Below, piece after piece: positions 10,740 through 24,336 of a stretch of DNA of 64,000 nt (its first letter is position 1; every line of letters starts with the position of its first letter). The stretch is from Euptelea pleiosperma. Lineage: Eukaryota; Streptophyta; Magnoliopsida; Ranunculales; Eupteleaceae. The stretch is from assembly GCA_035048495.1 (NCBI GenBank), contig JASUTR010000180.1:1-64000 (forward strand). The letters run 5' to 3'. Below the pieces are notes generated by a model, which was not told where the DNA came from, made no database searches, and worked only from the letters and a program-made list of their open reading frames with translations. The translations under genes were made by a program, and so were the position numbers.

Positions 10740-13700
10740 GGACCTCGTAATTGGACTCAATCTCTTCCATTATTCTTGTTTCAACACATTTGAAGTTTGG
10801 AACAAGATTCGCGATAGGCGAAACAAGTTAGCTCCATCCGTGCGTCAACGTCTCAAATTGGACTCAGTTTGTCTGTTACATTCCGAAGCCTATAACTTGT
10901 GACTTTTTTGCAACCGAACCTCGTAATTAGACTCAAATTCTTCCATTACTATTGTTTCAACACATTTGAAGTGTTGGAATAAGATTCGGGACAGTCGAAA
11001 CAAGTTAGCTCCATCCGTGCGTCAACGTCTCAAATTGGACTCAGTTTGTGTTACATTCTGAAGCCTATAACTTGTGACTTTTTCGCAACCGGACCTCGTA
11101 ATTAAACTCGAATTCTTCCATTACTATTGTTACAGCACATTTGAAGTGTTGGAACAAGATTCGGGACAGTCGAAACAAGTTAGCTCCATCCGTGCGTCAA
11201 CGTCTCATATTGGACTCAGTTTGTGCGCTACATTCCGAAGCCTATAACTTGTGACTATTTCGCAACCGGACCTCGTAATTAGACTCGAATTCTTCCATTA
11301 CAATTGTTTCAACAAATTTGAAGTGTTTGAACAACATTTATGACTGTCGAAACAAGTTAGCTCCTTCCGTGCGTCAACGTTTCAAATTGGACTCAGTTTG
11401 TGTGTTACATTCCGAAGCCTATAACTTGTGACTTTTTCGCAACCGAACCTTGTAATTACACTCGAATTCTTCCATTACTATTGTTTCAATACATTTGCAG
11501 TGTTGGAACAAGATTCGGGACAGTCGAAACAAGTTAGCTCAATCCGTGCGTGAACGTATCAAATTAGACTCAGTTTGTGTGTTACATTCCGAAGCCTATA
11601 ACTTGTGACTTTTTCGCAACCGGACCTCGTATTTAGACTCGAATTCTTCCATTACAATTGTTTCAACACATTTGAAGTGTTTGAACAAGATTTATGACTG
11701 TCGAAACAAGTTAGCTTCATTCGTGCGTCAACGTCTCAAATTGGACTCAGTTTGTGTGTTACATTCCGAAGCCTATAACTTGTGACTTTTTCGCAACCGA
11801 ACCTTGTAATTACACTCGAATTCTTCCATTACTATTGTTTCAATACATTTGCAGTGTTGGAACAAGATTCGGGACAGTCGAAACAAGTTAGCTCAATCCG
11901 TGCGTGAACGTATCAAATTGGACTCAGTTTGTGTGTTACATTCCGAAGCCTATAACTTGTGACATTTTCGCAACCGAACCTCGTAATTAGACTCGAATTC
12001 TTCCATTACTATTGTTTCAACACATTTGAAGTGTTGGAACAAGATTCGGGACAGTCGAAACAAGTTAGCTCCATCCGTGCATGAACGTCTCAAATTGGAC
12101 TCAGTTTGTGTGTTACATTCCGAAGCCTATAACTTGTGACTTTTTCGCAACCGGACCTCGTATTTAGACTCGAATTCTTCCATTACAATTGTTTCAACAC
12201 ATTTGAAGTGTTTGAACAAGATTTATGACTGTCGAAACAAGTTAGCTTCATTCGTGCGTCAACGTCTCAAATTGGACTCAGTTTGTGTGTTACATTCCGA
12301 AGCCTATAACTTGTGACTTTTTCGCAACCGGACCTCGTAATTAGACTCAAACTCTTCCATTACTATTGTTGCAACACATTTGAAGTGTTGAAACAAGATT
12401 CGTGACATTCAAAACAAGTTAGCTCCATCCGTGCGTCAACGTCTCAAATTGGACTCAGTTTGTGTGTTACATTCCGAAGCCTATAACTTGTGACATTTTC
12501 GCAATCGGACCTCGTAATTGGACTCAAACTCTTCCATTATTATTGTTTCAACACATTTGAAGTATTGGAACAAGATTCGGGATGGGCGAAACAAGTTAGC
12601 TCCATCCGTGCGTCAACGTCTCAAATTGGACTCAGTTTGTAAGTTACATTCCGAAGCCTATAACTTGTGACTTTTTCGCAACTGAACCTTGTAATTAGAC
12701 TCGAATTCTTCCATTACAGTTGTTTCAACAAATTTGAAGTGTTTGAACAAGATTTATGACTGTCGAAACAAGTTAGCTCCTTCCGTGCGTCAACGTCTCA
12801 AATTGGACTCAGTTTGTGTGTTACATTCCGAAGCCTATAACTTGTGACTTTTTCGCAATCGGACCTCGTAATTGGACTCAATCTCTTCCATTATTCTTGT
12901 TTCAACACATTTGAAGTTTGGAACAAGATTCGCGATAGGCGAAACAAGTTAGCTCCATCCGTGCGTCAACGTCTCAAATTGGACTCAGTTTGTCTGTTAC
13001 ATTCCGAAGCCTATAACTTGTGACTTTTTCGCAACCGAACCTCGTAATTAGACTCAAATTCTTCCATTACTATTGTTTCAACACATTTGAAGTGTTGGAA
13101 TAAGATTCGGGACAGTCGAAACAAGTTAGCTCCATCCGTGCGTCAACGTCTCAAATTGGACTCAGTTTGTGATACATTCTGAAGCCTATAACTTGTGACT
13201 TTTTCGCAACCGGACCTCGTAATTAAACTCGAATTCTTCCATTACTATTGTTACAGCACATTTGAAGTGTTGGAACAAGATTCGGGACAGTCGAAACAAG
13301 TTAGCTCCATCCGTGCGTCAACGTCTCATATTGGACTCAGTTTGTGTGCTACATTCCGAAGCCTATAACTTGTGACTTTTTCGCAACCGGACCTCGTAAT
13401 TAGACTCGAATTCTTCCATTACAATTGTTTCAACAAATTTGAAGTGTTTGAACAAGATTTATGACTGTCGAAACAAGTTAGCTCCTTCCGTGCGTCAACG
13501 TTTCAAATTGGACTCAGTTTGTGTGTTACATTCCGAAGCCTTTAACTTGTGACTTTTTCGCAACCGCACCTTGTAATTACACTCGAATTCTTCCATTACT
13601 ATTGTTTCAATACATTTGCAGTGTTGGAACAAGATTCGGGACAGTCGAAACAAGTTAGCTCAATCCGTGCGTGAACGTATCAAATTAGACTCAGTTTGTG

Positions 13701-13750
13701 TGTTACATTCCGAAGCCTATAACTTGTGACTTTTTCGCAACCGGACCTCG
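10740..13750 (+). repeat. Internal duplication in P at 2,121-bp offset (12 monomers)
   Basis: About 10.74-11.63 kb (5 monomers) reappears at about 12.86-13.75 kb with the same variant order. Markers are GTAATTGGACTCAATCTC (preceding anchor base at 10741 and 12862), GTCTGTTAC (10871 and 12992) and TCAATACATTTGCAGTG (11487 and 13609). The spacing of 2,121-2,122 bp equals 12 monomers. On either side the variant order differs (GTATTTAGACTCG after 11.63 kb against GTAATTAGACTCG with ACAATTGAAG after 13.75 kb). This is the usual trace of unequal exchange inside a satellite. Confidence 0.75.
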
Positions 13751-16200
13751 TAATTAGACTCGAATTCTTCCATTACAATTGTTTCAACACAATTGAAGTG
13801 TTGGACCAAGATTTATCACTGTCGAAACAAGTTAGCTCCATCCGTGCGTCAACGTCTCAAATTGGACTCAGTTTGTATGTTACATTCTGAAGCCTATAAC
13901 TTGTGACTTTTTTGCAACCGAACCTCGTAATTAGACTCGAATTCTTCCATTACTATTGTTTCAACAAATTTGAAGTGTTTGAACAAGATTTATGACTGTC
14001 GAAAGAAGTTAGCTCCTTCCGTGCGTCAACGTCTCAAATTAGACTCAGTTTGTGTGTTACATTCCGAAGCCTATAACTTGTGACTTTTTCGCAATCGGAC
14101 CTCGTAATTGAACTCAAACTCTTCCATTATTATTGTTTCAACACATTTGAAGTATTGGAACAAGATTCGGGTTAGGCGAAACAAGTTAGCTCCATCCGTG
14201 CGTCAACGTCTCAAATTGGACTCAGTTTGTGTGTTACATTCTGAAGCCTATAACTTGTGACTTTTTCGCAACCGGACCTCGTAATTAAACTCGAATTCTT
14301 CCATTACTATTGTTACAGCACATTTGAAGTGTTGGAACAAGATTCGGGACAGTCGAAACAAGTTAGCTCCATCCGTGCGTCAACGTCTCATATTGGACTC
14401 AGTTTGTGTGCTACATTCCGAAGCCTATAACTTGTGACTTTTTCGCAACCGGACCTCGTAATTAGACTCGAATTCTTCCATTACAATTGTTTTAACAAAT
14501 TTGAAGTGTTTGAACAAGATTTATGACTGTCAAAACAAGTTAGCTCCTTCCGTGCGTCAACGTTTCAAATTGGACTCAGTTGGTGTGTTACATTCCGAAG
14601 CCTATAACTTGTGACTTTTTCACAACCGGACCTCGTAATTAGACTCGAATTCTTCCATTACAATTGTTTCAACACAATTGAAGTGTTGGACCAAGATTTA
14701 TCACTGTCGAAACAAGTTAGCTCCATCCGTGCGTCAACGTCTCAAATTGGACTCAGTTTGTATGTTACATTCTGAAGCCTATAACTTGTGACTTTTTTGC
14801 AACCGAACCTCGTAATTAGACTCGAATTCTTCCATTACAATTGTTTCAACACAATTGAAGTGTTGGACCAAGATTTATCACTGTCGAAATAAGTTAGCTC
14901 CATCCGTGCGTCAACGTCTCAAATTGGACTCAGTTTGTATGTTACATTCTGAAGCCTATAACTTGTGACTTTTTTGCAACCGAACCTCGTAATTAGACTC
15001 GAATTCTTCCATTACTATTGTTTCAACAAATTTGAAGTGTTTGAACAAGATTTATGACTGTCGAAAGAAGTTAGCTCCTTCCGTGCGTCAACGTCTCAAA
15101 TTAGACTCAGTTTGTGTGTTACATTCCGAAGCCTATAACATGTGACTTTTTCGCAATCGGACCTCGTAATTGAACTCAAACTCTTCCATTATTATTGTTT
15201 CAACACATTTGAAGTATTGGAACAAGATTCGGGTTAGGCGAAACAAGTTAGCTCCATCCGTGCGTCAACGTCTCAAATTGGATTCAGTTTGTGTGTTACA
15301 TTCCGAAGCCTATAACTTGTGACTTTTTCGCAACCGGACCTCGTAATTGGACTCAAACTCTTCCATTACTATTGTTGCAACACATTTGAAGTGTTGAAAG
15401 AAGATTCCTGACAGTCAAAACAAGTTAGCTCCATCCGTGCGTCAACGTCTCAAATTGGACTCAGTTTGTGTGTTACATTCCGAAGCCTATAACTTGTGAC
15501 TTTTACGCAACCGGACCTCGTAATTGGACTCAAACTCTTCCATTATTATTGTTTCAACACATTTGAAGTATTGGAACAAGATTCGGGATAGGCGAAACAA
15601 GTTAGCTCCATCCGTGCGTAAAGGTCTCAAATTGGACTCTGTTTGCGTGTTACATTCCGAAGCCTATAACTTGTGACTTTTTCGCAACCGAACCTTGTAA
15701 TTAGACTCGAATTCTTCCATTACTTTTGTTTCAACACATTTGAAGTGTTGGAACAAGATTCGGGACAGTCGAAACAAGTTAGCTCCATCCGTGCATGAAC
15801 GTCTCAAATTGGACTCAGTTTGTGTGTTACATTCCGAAGCCTATAACTTGTGACTTTTTCGCAACCGAACCTCGTAATTAGACTCGAATTCTTCCATTAC
15901 TATTGTTTCAACAAATTTGAAGAGTTTGAACAAAATTTATGACTGTCGAAAGAAGTTAGCTCCTTCCGTGCGTCAACGTCTCAAATTAGACTCAGTTTGT
16001 GTGTTACATTCCGAAGCCTATAACTTGTGACTTTTTCGCAATCGGACCTCGTAATTGGACTCAAACTCTTCCATTATTCTTGTTTCAACACATTTGAAGT
16101 TTGGAACAAGATTCGCGATAGGCGAAACAAGTTAGCTCCATCCGTGCGTCAACGTTTCAAATTGGACTCAGTTTGTCTGTTACATTCCGAAGCCTATAAC

Positions 16201-19200
16201 TTGTGACTTTTTCGCAACCGAACCTCGTAATTAGACTCAAATTCTTCCATTACTATTGTTTCAACACATTTAAAGTGTTGGAATAAGATTCGGGACAGTC
16301 GAAACAAGTTAGCTCCATCCGTGCGTGAACGTCTCAAATTGGACTCAGTTTGTGTGTTACATTCTGAAGCCTATAACTTGTGACTTTTTCGCAACCGGAC
16401 CTCGTAATTAAACTCGAATTCTTCCATTACTATTGTTACAGCACATTTGAAGTGTTGGAACAAGATTCGGGACAGTCGAAACAAGTTAGCTCCATCCGTG
16501 CGTCAACGTCTCATATTGGACTCAGTTTGTGTGCTACATTCCGAAGCCTATAACTTGTGACTTTTTCGCAACCGGACCTCGTATTTAGACTCGAATTCTT
16601 CCATTACAATTGTTTCAACACATTTGAAGTGTTTGAACAAGATTTATGACTGTCTAAACAAGTTAGCTTCATTCGTGCGTCAACATCTCAAATTGGACTC
16701 AGTTTGTGTGTTACATTCCGAAGCCTATAACTTGTGACTTTTTCGCAACCGAACCTCGTAATTAGACTCGAATTCTTCCATTACTATTGTTTCAACACAT
16801 TTGAAGTGTTGGAACAAGATTCGGGACAGTCGAAACAAGTTAGCTCCATCCGTGCATGAACGTCTCAAATTGGACTCAGTTTGTGTGTTACATTCCGAAG
16901 CCTATAACTTGTGACTTTTTCGCAACCGGACATCGTATTTAGACTCGAATTCTTCCATTACAATTGTTTCAACACATTTGAAGTGTTTGAACAAGATTTA
17001 TGACTGTCGAAACAAGTTAGCTTCATTCGTGCGTCAACGTCTCAAATTGGATTCAGTTTGTGTGTTACATTCCGAAGCCTATAACTTGTGACTTTTTCGC
17101 AACCGGACCTCGTAATTATACTCAAACTCTTCCATTACTATTGTTGCAACACATTTGAAGTGTTGAAACAAGATTCGTGACATTCAAAACAAGTTAGCTC
17201 CATCCGTGCGTCAACGTCTCAAATTGGACTCAGTTTGTGTGTTACATTCCGAAGCCTATAACTTGTGACATTTTCGCAATCGGACCTCGTAATTGGACTC
17301 AAACTCTTCCATTATTATTGTTTCAACACATTTGAAGTATTGGAACAAGATTCGGGATGGGCGAAACAAGTTAGCTCCATCCGTGCGTCAACGTCTCAAA
17401 TTGGACTCAGTTTGTAAGTTACATTCCGAAGCCTATAACTTGTGACTTTTTCGCAACCGAACCTTGTAATTAGACTCGAATTCTTCCATTACAGTTGTTT
17501 CAACAAATTTGAAGTGTTTGAACAAGATTTATGACTGTCGAAACAAGTTAGCTCCTTCCGTGCGTCAACGTCTCAAATTGGACTCAGTTTGTGTGTTACA
17601 TTCCGAAGCCTATAACTTGTGACTTTTTCGCAATCGGACCTCGTAATTAGACTCAAATTCTTCCATTACTATTGTTTCAACACATTTGAAGTGTTGGAAT
17701 AAGATTCGGGACAGTCGAAACAAGTTAGCTCCATCCGTGCGTCAACGTCTCAAATTGGACTCAGTTTGTGTTACATTCTGAAGCCTATAACTTGTGACTT
17801 TTTTGCAACCGGACCTCGTAATTAAACTCGAATTCTTCCATTACTATTGTTACAGCACATTTGAAGTGTTGGAACAAGATTCGGGACAGTCGAAACAAGT
17901 TAGCTCCATCCGTGCGTCAACGTCTCATATTGGACTCAGTTTGTGTGCTACATTCCGAAGCCTATAACTTGTGACTTTTTCGCAACCGGACCTCGTAATT
18001 AGACTCGAATTCTTCCATTACAATTGTTTCAAGAAATTTGAAGTGTTTGAACAAGATTTATTACTGTCGAAACAAGTTAGCTCCTTCCGTGCGTCAACGT
18101 TTCAAATTGGACTCAGTTTGTGTGTTACATTCCGAAGCCTATAACTTGTGACTTTTTCGCAACCGAACCTTGTAATTACACTCGAATTCTTCCATTACTA
18201 TTGTTTCAATACATTTGAAGTGTTGGAACAAGATTCGGGACAGTCGAAACAAGTTAGCTCAATCCGTGCGTGAACGTATCAAATTAGACTCAGTTTGTGT
18301 GTTACATTCCGAAGCCTATAACTTGTGACTTTTTCGCAACCGGACCTCGTAATTAGACTCGAATTCTTCCATTACTATTGTTACAGCACATTTGAAGTGT
18401 TGGAACAAGATTCGGGACAGTCGAAACAAGTTAGCTCCATCCGTGCGTCAACGTCTCATATTGGACTCAGTTTGTGTGCTACATTCCGAAGCCTATAACT
18501 TGTGACATTTTCGCAATCGGACCTCGTAATTGGACTCAAACTCTTCCATTATTATTGTTTCAACACATTTGAAGTATTGGAACAAGATTCGCGATAGGCG
18601 AAACAAGTTAGCTCCATCCGTGCGTCAACGTCTCAAATTGGACTCAGTTTGTGTGTTACATTCCGAAGCCTATAACTTGTGAATTTTTCGTAATCGGACC
18701 TCGTAATTGGACTCAAACTCTTCCATTATTCTTGTTTCAACACATTTGAAGTTTGGAACAAGATTCGCGATAGGCGAAACAAGTTAGCTCCATCCGTTCG
18801 TCAACGTCTCAAATTGGACTCAGTTTGTCTGTTACATTCCGAAGCCTATAACTTGTGACTTTTTCGCAACCGGACCTCGTAATTAGACTCGAATTCTTCC
18901 ATTACTATTGTTACAGCACATTTGAAGTGTTGGAACAAGATTCGGGACTGTCGAAACAAGTTAGCTCCATCCGTGCGTCAACGTCTCAAATTGGACTCAG
19001 TTTGTGTGTTACATTCTGAAGCCTATAACTTGTGACTTTTTCGCAACCAGACCTCGTAATTAAACTCGAATTCTTCCATTACTATTGTTACAGCACATTT
19101 GAAGTGTTGGAACAAGATTCGGGACAGTCGAAACAAGTTAGCTCCATCCGTGCGTCAACGTCTCATATTGGACTCAGTTTGTGTGCTACATTCCGAAGCC

Positions 19201-20268
19201 TATAACTTGTGACTTTTTCGCAACCGGACCTCGTAATTAGACTCGAATTCTTCCATTACAATTGTTTCAACAAATTTGAAGTGTTTGAACAAGATTTATG
19301 ACTGTCGAAACAAGTTAGCTCCTTCCGTGCGTCAACGTTTCAAATTGGACTCAGTTTGTGTGTTACATTCCGAAGCCTATAACTTGTGACTTTTTCGCAA
19401 CCGAACCTTGTAATTACACTCGAATTCTTCCATTACTATTGTTTCAATACATTTGAAGTGTTGGAACAAGATTCGGGACAGTCGAAACAAGTTAGCTCAA
19501 TCCGTGCGTGAACGTATCAAATTAGACTCAGTTTGTGTGTTACATTCCGAAGCCTATAACTTGTGACTTTTTCGCAACCGGACCTCGTAATTAGACTCGA
19601 ATTCTTCCATTACAATTGTTTCAACACAATTGAAGTGTTGGACCAAGATTTATCACTGTCGAAATAAGTTAGCCCCATCCGTGCGTCAACGTCTCAAATT
19701 GGACTCAGTTTGTATGTTACATTCTGAAGCCTATAACTTGTGACTTTTTCGCAACCGAACCTCGTAATTAGACTCGAATTCTTCCATTACTATTGTTTCA
19801 ACAAATTTGAAGTGTTTGAACAAGATTTATGACTGTCGAAAGAAGTTAGCTCCTTCCGTGCGTCAACGTCTCAAATTAGACTCAGTTTGTGTGTTACATT
19901 CCGAAGCCTATAACTTGTGACTTTTTCACAATCGGACCTCGTAATTGGACTCAAACTCTTCCATTATTATTGTTTCAACACATTTAAAGTATTGGAACAA
20001 GATTCGTGTTAGGCGAAACAAGTTAGCTCCATCCGTGCGTCAACGTCTCAAATTGGATTCAGTTTGTGTGTTACATTCCGAAGCCTATAACTTGTGACAT
20101 TTTCGCAATCGGACCTCGTAATTGGACTCAAACTCTTCCATTATTATTGTTTCAACACATTTGAAGTATTGGAACAAGATTCGGGATGGGCGAAACAAGT
20201 TAGCTCCATCCGTGCGTCAACGTCTCAAATTGGACTCAGTTTGTAAGTTACATTCCGAAGCCTATAAC
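16201..20268 (+). repeat. Higher-order block Q, copy 1 (4,068 bp, 23 monomers)
   Basis: Private markers of this block recur 4,068 bp later: GTCTAAACAAG followed by CAACATCTC (16652 and 20720) and GTGAATTTTTCGTAATCGG (18679 and 22747). The block starts where its sequence begins to match 20269 onward (types ACTCAAATTC, AACACATTTAAAGTG, GGAATAAG). It ends where the next copy starts. I saw no differences from Q2 in the parts compared. A ~5-monomer part (about 16.74-17.64 kb) is shared with P. Confidence 0.9.
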
Positions 20269-23200
20269 ATGTGACTTTTTCGCAACCGAACCTCGTAATT
20301 AGACTCAAATTCTTCCATTACTATTGTTTCAACACATTTAAAGTGTTGGAATAAGATTCGGGACAGTCGAAACAAGTTAGCTCCATCCGTGCGTGAACGT
20401 CTCAAATTGGACTCAGTTTGTGTGTTACATTCTGAAGCCTATAACTTGTGACTTTTTCGCAACCGGACCTCGTAATTAAACTCGAATTCTTCCATTACTA
20501 TTGTTACAGCACATTTGAAGTGTTGGAACAAGATTCGGGACAGTCGAAACAAGTTAGCTCCATCCGTGCGTCAACGTCTCATATTGGACTCAGTTTGTGT
20601 GCTACATTCCGAAGCCTATAACTTGTGACTTTTTCGCAACCGGACCTCGTATTTAGACTCGAATTCTTCCATTACAATTGTTTCAACACATTTGAAGTGT
20701 TTGAACAAGATTTATGACTGTCTAAACAAGTTAGCTTCATTCGTGCGTCAACATCTCAAATTGGACTCAGTTTGTGTGTTACATTCCGAAGCCTATAACT
20801 TGTGACTTTTTCGCAACCGAACCTCGTAATTAGACTCGAATTCTTCCATTACTATTGTTTCAACACATTTGAAGTGTTGGAACAAGATTCGGGACAGTCG
20901 AAACAAGTTAGCTCCATCCGTGCATGAACGTCTCAAATTGGACTCAGTTTGTGTGTTACATTCCGAAGCCTATAACTTGTGACTTTTTCGCAACCGGACA
21001 TCGTATTTAGACTCGAATTCTTCCATTACAATTGTTTCAACACATTTGAAGTGTTTGAACAAGATTTATGACTGTCGAAACAAGTTAGCTTCATTCGTGC
21101 GTCAACGTCTCAAATTGGATTCAGTTTGTGTGTTACATTCCGAAGCCTATAACTTGTGACTTTTTCGCAACCGGACCTCGTAATTATACTCAAACTCTTC
21201 CATTACTATTGTTGCAACACATTTGAAGTGTTGAAACAAGATTCGTGACATTCAAAACAAGTTAGCTCCATCCGTGCGTCAACGTCTCAAATTGGACTCA
21301 GTTTGTGTGTTACATTCCGAAGCCTATAACTTGTGACATTTTCGCAATCGGACCTCGTAATTGGACTCAAACTCTTCCATTATTATTGTTTCAACACATT
21401 TGAAGTATTGGAACAAGATTCGGGATGGGCGAAACAAGTTAGCTCCATCCGTGCGTCAACGTCTCAAATTGGACTCAGTTTGTAAGTTACATTCCGAAGC
21501 CTATAACTTGTGACTTTTTCGCAACCGAACCTTGTAATTAGACTCGAATTCTTCCATTACAGTTGTTTCAACAAATTTGAAGTGTTTGAACAAGATTTAT
21601 GACTGTCGAAACAAGTTAGCTCCTTCCGTGCGTCAACGTCTCAAATTGGACTCAGTTTGTGTGTTACATTCCGAAGCCTATAACTTGTGACTTTTTCGCA
21701 ATCGGACCTCGTAATTAGACTCAAATTCTTCCATTACTATTGTTTCAACACATTTGAAGTGTTGGAATAAGATTCGGGACAGTCGAAACAAGTTAGCTCC
21801 ATCCGTGCGTCAACGTCTCAAATTGGACTCAGTTTGTGTTACATTCTGAAGCCTATAACTTGTGACTTTTTTGCAACCGGACCTCGTAATTAAACTCGAA
21901 TTCTTCCATTACTATTGTTACAGCACATTTGAAGTGTTGGAACAAGATTCGGGACAGTCGAAACAAGTTAGCTCCATCCGTGCGTCAACGTCTCATATTG
22001 GACTCAGTTTGTGTGCTACATTCCGAAGCCTATAACTTGTGACTTTTTCGCAACCGGACCTCGTAATTAGACTCGAATTCTTCCATTACAATTGTTTCAA
22101 GAAATTTGAAGTGTTTGAACAAGATTTATTACTGTCGAAACAAGTTAGCTCCTTCCGTGCGTCAACGTTTCAAATTGGACTCAGTTTGTGTGTTACATTC
22201 CGAAGCCTATAACTTGTGACTTTTTCGCAACCGAACCTTGTAATTACACTCGAATTCTTCCATTACTATTGTTTCAATACATTTGAAGTGTTGGAACAAG
22301 ATTCGGGACAGTCGAAACAAGTTAGCTCAATCCGTGCGTGAACGTATCAAATTAGACTCAGTTTGTGTGTTACATTCCGAAGCCTATAACTTGTGACTTT
22401 TTCGCAACCGGACCTCGTAATTAGACTCGAATTCTTCCATTACTATTGTTACAGCACATTTGAAGTGTTGGAACAAGATTCGGGACAGTCGAAACAAGTT
22501 AGCTCCATCCGTGCGTCAACGTCTCATATTGGACTCAGTTTGTGTGCTACATTCCGAAGCCTATAACTTGTGACATTTTCGCAATCGGACCTCGTAATTG
22601 GACTCAAACTCTTCCATTATTATTGTTTCAACACATTTGAAGTATTGGAACAAGATTCGCGATAGGCGAAACAAGTTAGCTCCATCCGTGCGTCAACGTC
22701 TCAAATTGGACTCAGTTTGTGTGTTACATTCCGAAGCCTATAACTTGTGAATTTTTCGTAATCGGACCTCGTAATTGGACTCAAACTCTTCCATTATTCT
22801 TGTTTCAACACATTTGAAGTTTGGAACAAGATTCGCGATAGGCGAAACAAGTTAGCTCCATCCGTTCGTCAACGTCTCAAATTGGACTCAGTTTGTCTGT
22901 TACATTCCGAAGCCTATAACTTGTGACTTTTTCGCAACCGGACCTCGTAATTAGACTCGAATTCTTCCATTACTATTGTTACAGCACATTTGAAGTGTTG
23001 GAACAAGATTCGGGACTGTCGAAACAAGTTAGCTCCATCCGTGCGTCAACGTCTCAAATTGGACTCAGTTTGTGTGTTACATTCTGAAGCCTATAACTTG
23101 TGACTTTTTCGCAACCAGACCTCGTAATTAAACTCGAATTCTTCCATTACTATTGTTACAGCACATTTGAAGTGTTGGAACAAGATTCGGGACAGTCGAA

Positions 23201-24336
23201 ACAAGTTAGCTCCATCCGTGCGTCAACGTCTCATATTGGACTCAGTTTGTGTGCTACATTCCGAAGCCTATAACTTGTGACTTTTTCGCAACCGGACCTC
23301 GTAATTAGACTCGAATTCTTCCATTACAATTGTTTCAACAAATTTGAAGTGTTTGAACAAGATTTATGACTGTCGAAACAAGTTAGCTCCTTCCGTGCGT
23401 CAACGTTTCAAATTGGACTCAGTTTGTGTGTTACATTCCGAAGCCTATAACTTGTGACTTTTTCGCAACCGAACCTTGTAATTACACTCGAATTCTTCCA
23501 TTACTATTGTTTCAATACATTTGAAGTGTTGGAACAAGATTCGGGACAGTCGAAACAAGTTAGCTCAATCCGTGCGTGAACGTATCAAATTAGACTCAGT
23601 TTGTGTGTTACATTCCGAAGCCTATAACTTGTGACTTTTTCGCAACCGGACCTCGTAATTAGACTCGAATTCTTCCATTACAATTGTTTCAACACAATTG
23701 AAGTGTTGGACCAAGATTTATCACTGTCGAAATAAGTTAGCCCCATCCGTGCGTCAACGTCTCAAATTGGACTCAGTTTGTATGTTACATTCTGAAGCCT
23801 ATAACTTGTGACTTTTTCGCAACCGAACCTCGTAATTAGACTCGAATTCTTCCATTACTATTGTTTCAACAAATTTGAAGTGTTTGAACAAGATTTATGA
23901 CTGTCGAAAGAAGTTAGCTCCTTCCGTGCGTCAACGTCTCAAATTAGACTCAGTTTGTGTGTTACATTCCGAAGCCTATAACTTGTGACTTTTTCACAAT
24001 CGGACCTCGTAATTGGACTCAAACTCTTCCATTATTATTGTTTCAACACATTTAAAGTATTGGAACAAGATTCGTGTTAGGCGAAACAAGTTAGCTCCAT
24101 CCGTGCGTCAACGTCTCAAATTGGATTCAGTTTGTGTGTTACATTCCGAAGCCTATAACTTGTGACATTTTCGCAATCGGACCTCGTAATTGGACTCAAA
24201 CTCTTCCATTATTATTGTTTCAACACATTTGAAGTATTGGAACAAGATTCGGGATGGGCGAAACAAGTTAGCTCCATCCGTGCGTCAACGTCTCAAATTG
24301 GACTCAGTTTGTAAGTTACATTCCGAAGCCTATAAC
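20269..24336 (+). repeat. Higher-order block Q, copy 2 (tandem with Q1)
   Basis: Directly follows Q1 head to tail and repeats it marker for marker at +4,068 bp. The first base past the junction gives AACATGTGAC instead of AACTTGTGAC at 20269, a mark that recurs at the second Q-Q junction at 36358. The right end is defined by comparison: after 24336 the sequence stops following Q (20269 onward) and follows P (8244 onward), beginning with the TTGTAATTAG and TTTCAAGAAATTTG type. Confidence 0.9.

Larger units (their letters stand above)
8244..16200 (+). repeat. Higher-order block P, copy 1 (~7,957 bp, ~45 monomers)
   Basis: The segment from 8244 to 16200 recurs at 24337-32293. Private markers sit exactly 16,093 bp apart: CGTAACTGG at 9861 and 25954, and GCCTTTAAC with its variant at 13541 and 29634. 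TGTTACTTTCC at 9281 and 25375 is offset by 16,094 because copy 1 has one extra T near 9361. By eye about ten substitutions separate the two copies (for example 10117-10118, 10459, 11257, 11335), giving near 99.9% identity. The first ~1.6 kb still has a few stray indels and the rest is clean. P contains internal partial duplications at offset ~2,121 bp. Confidence 0.88.
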
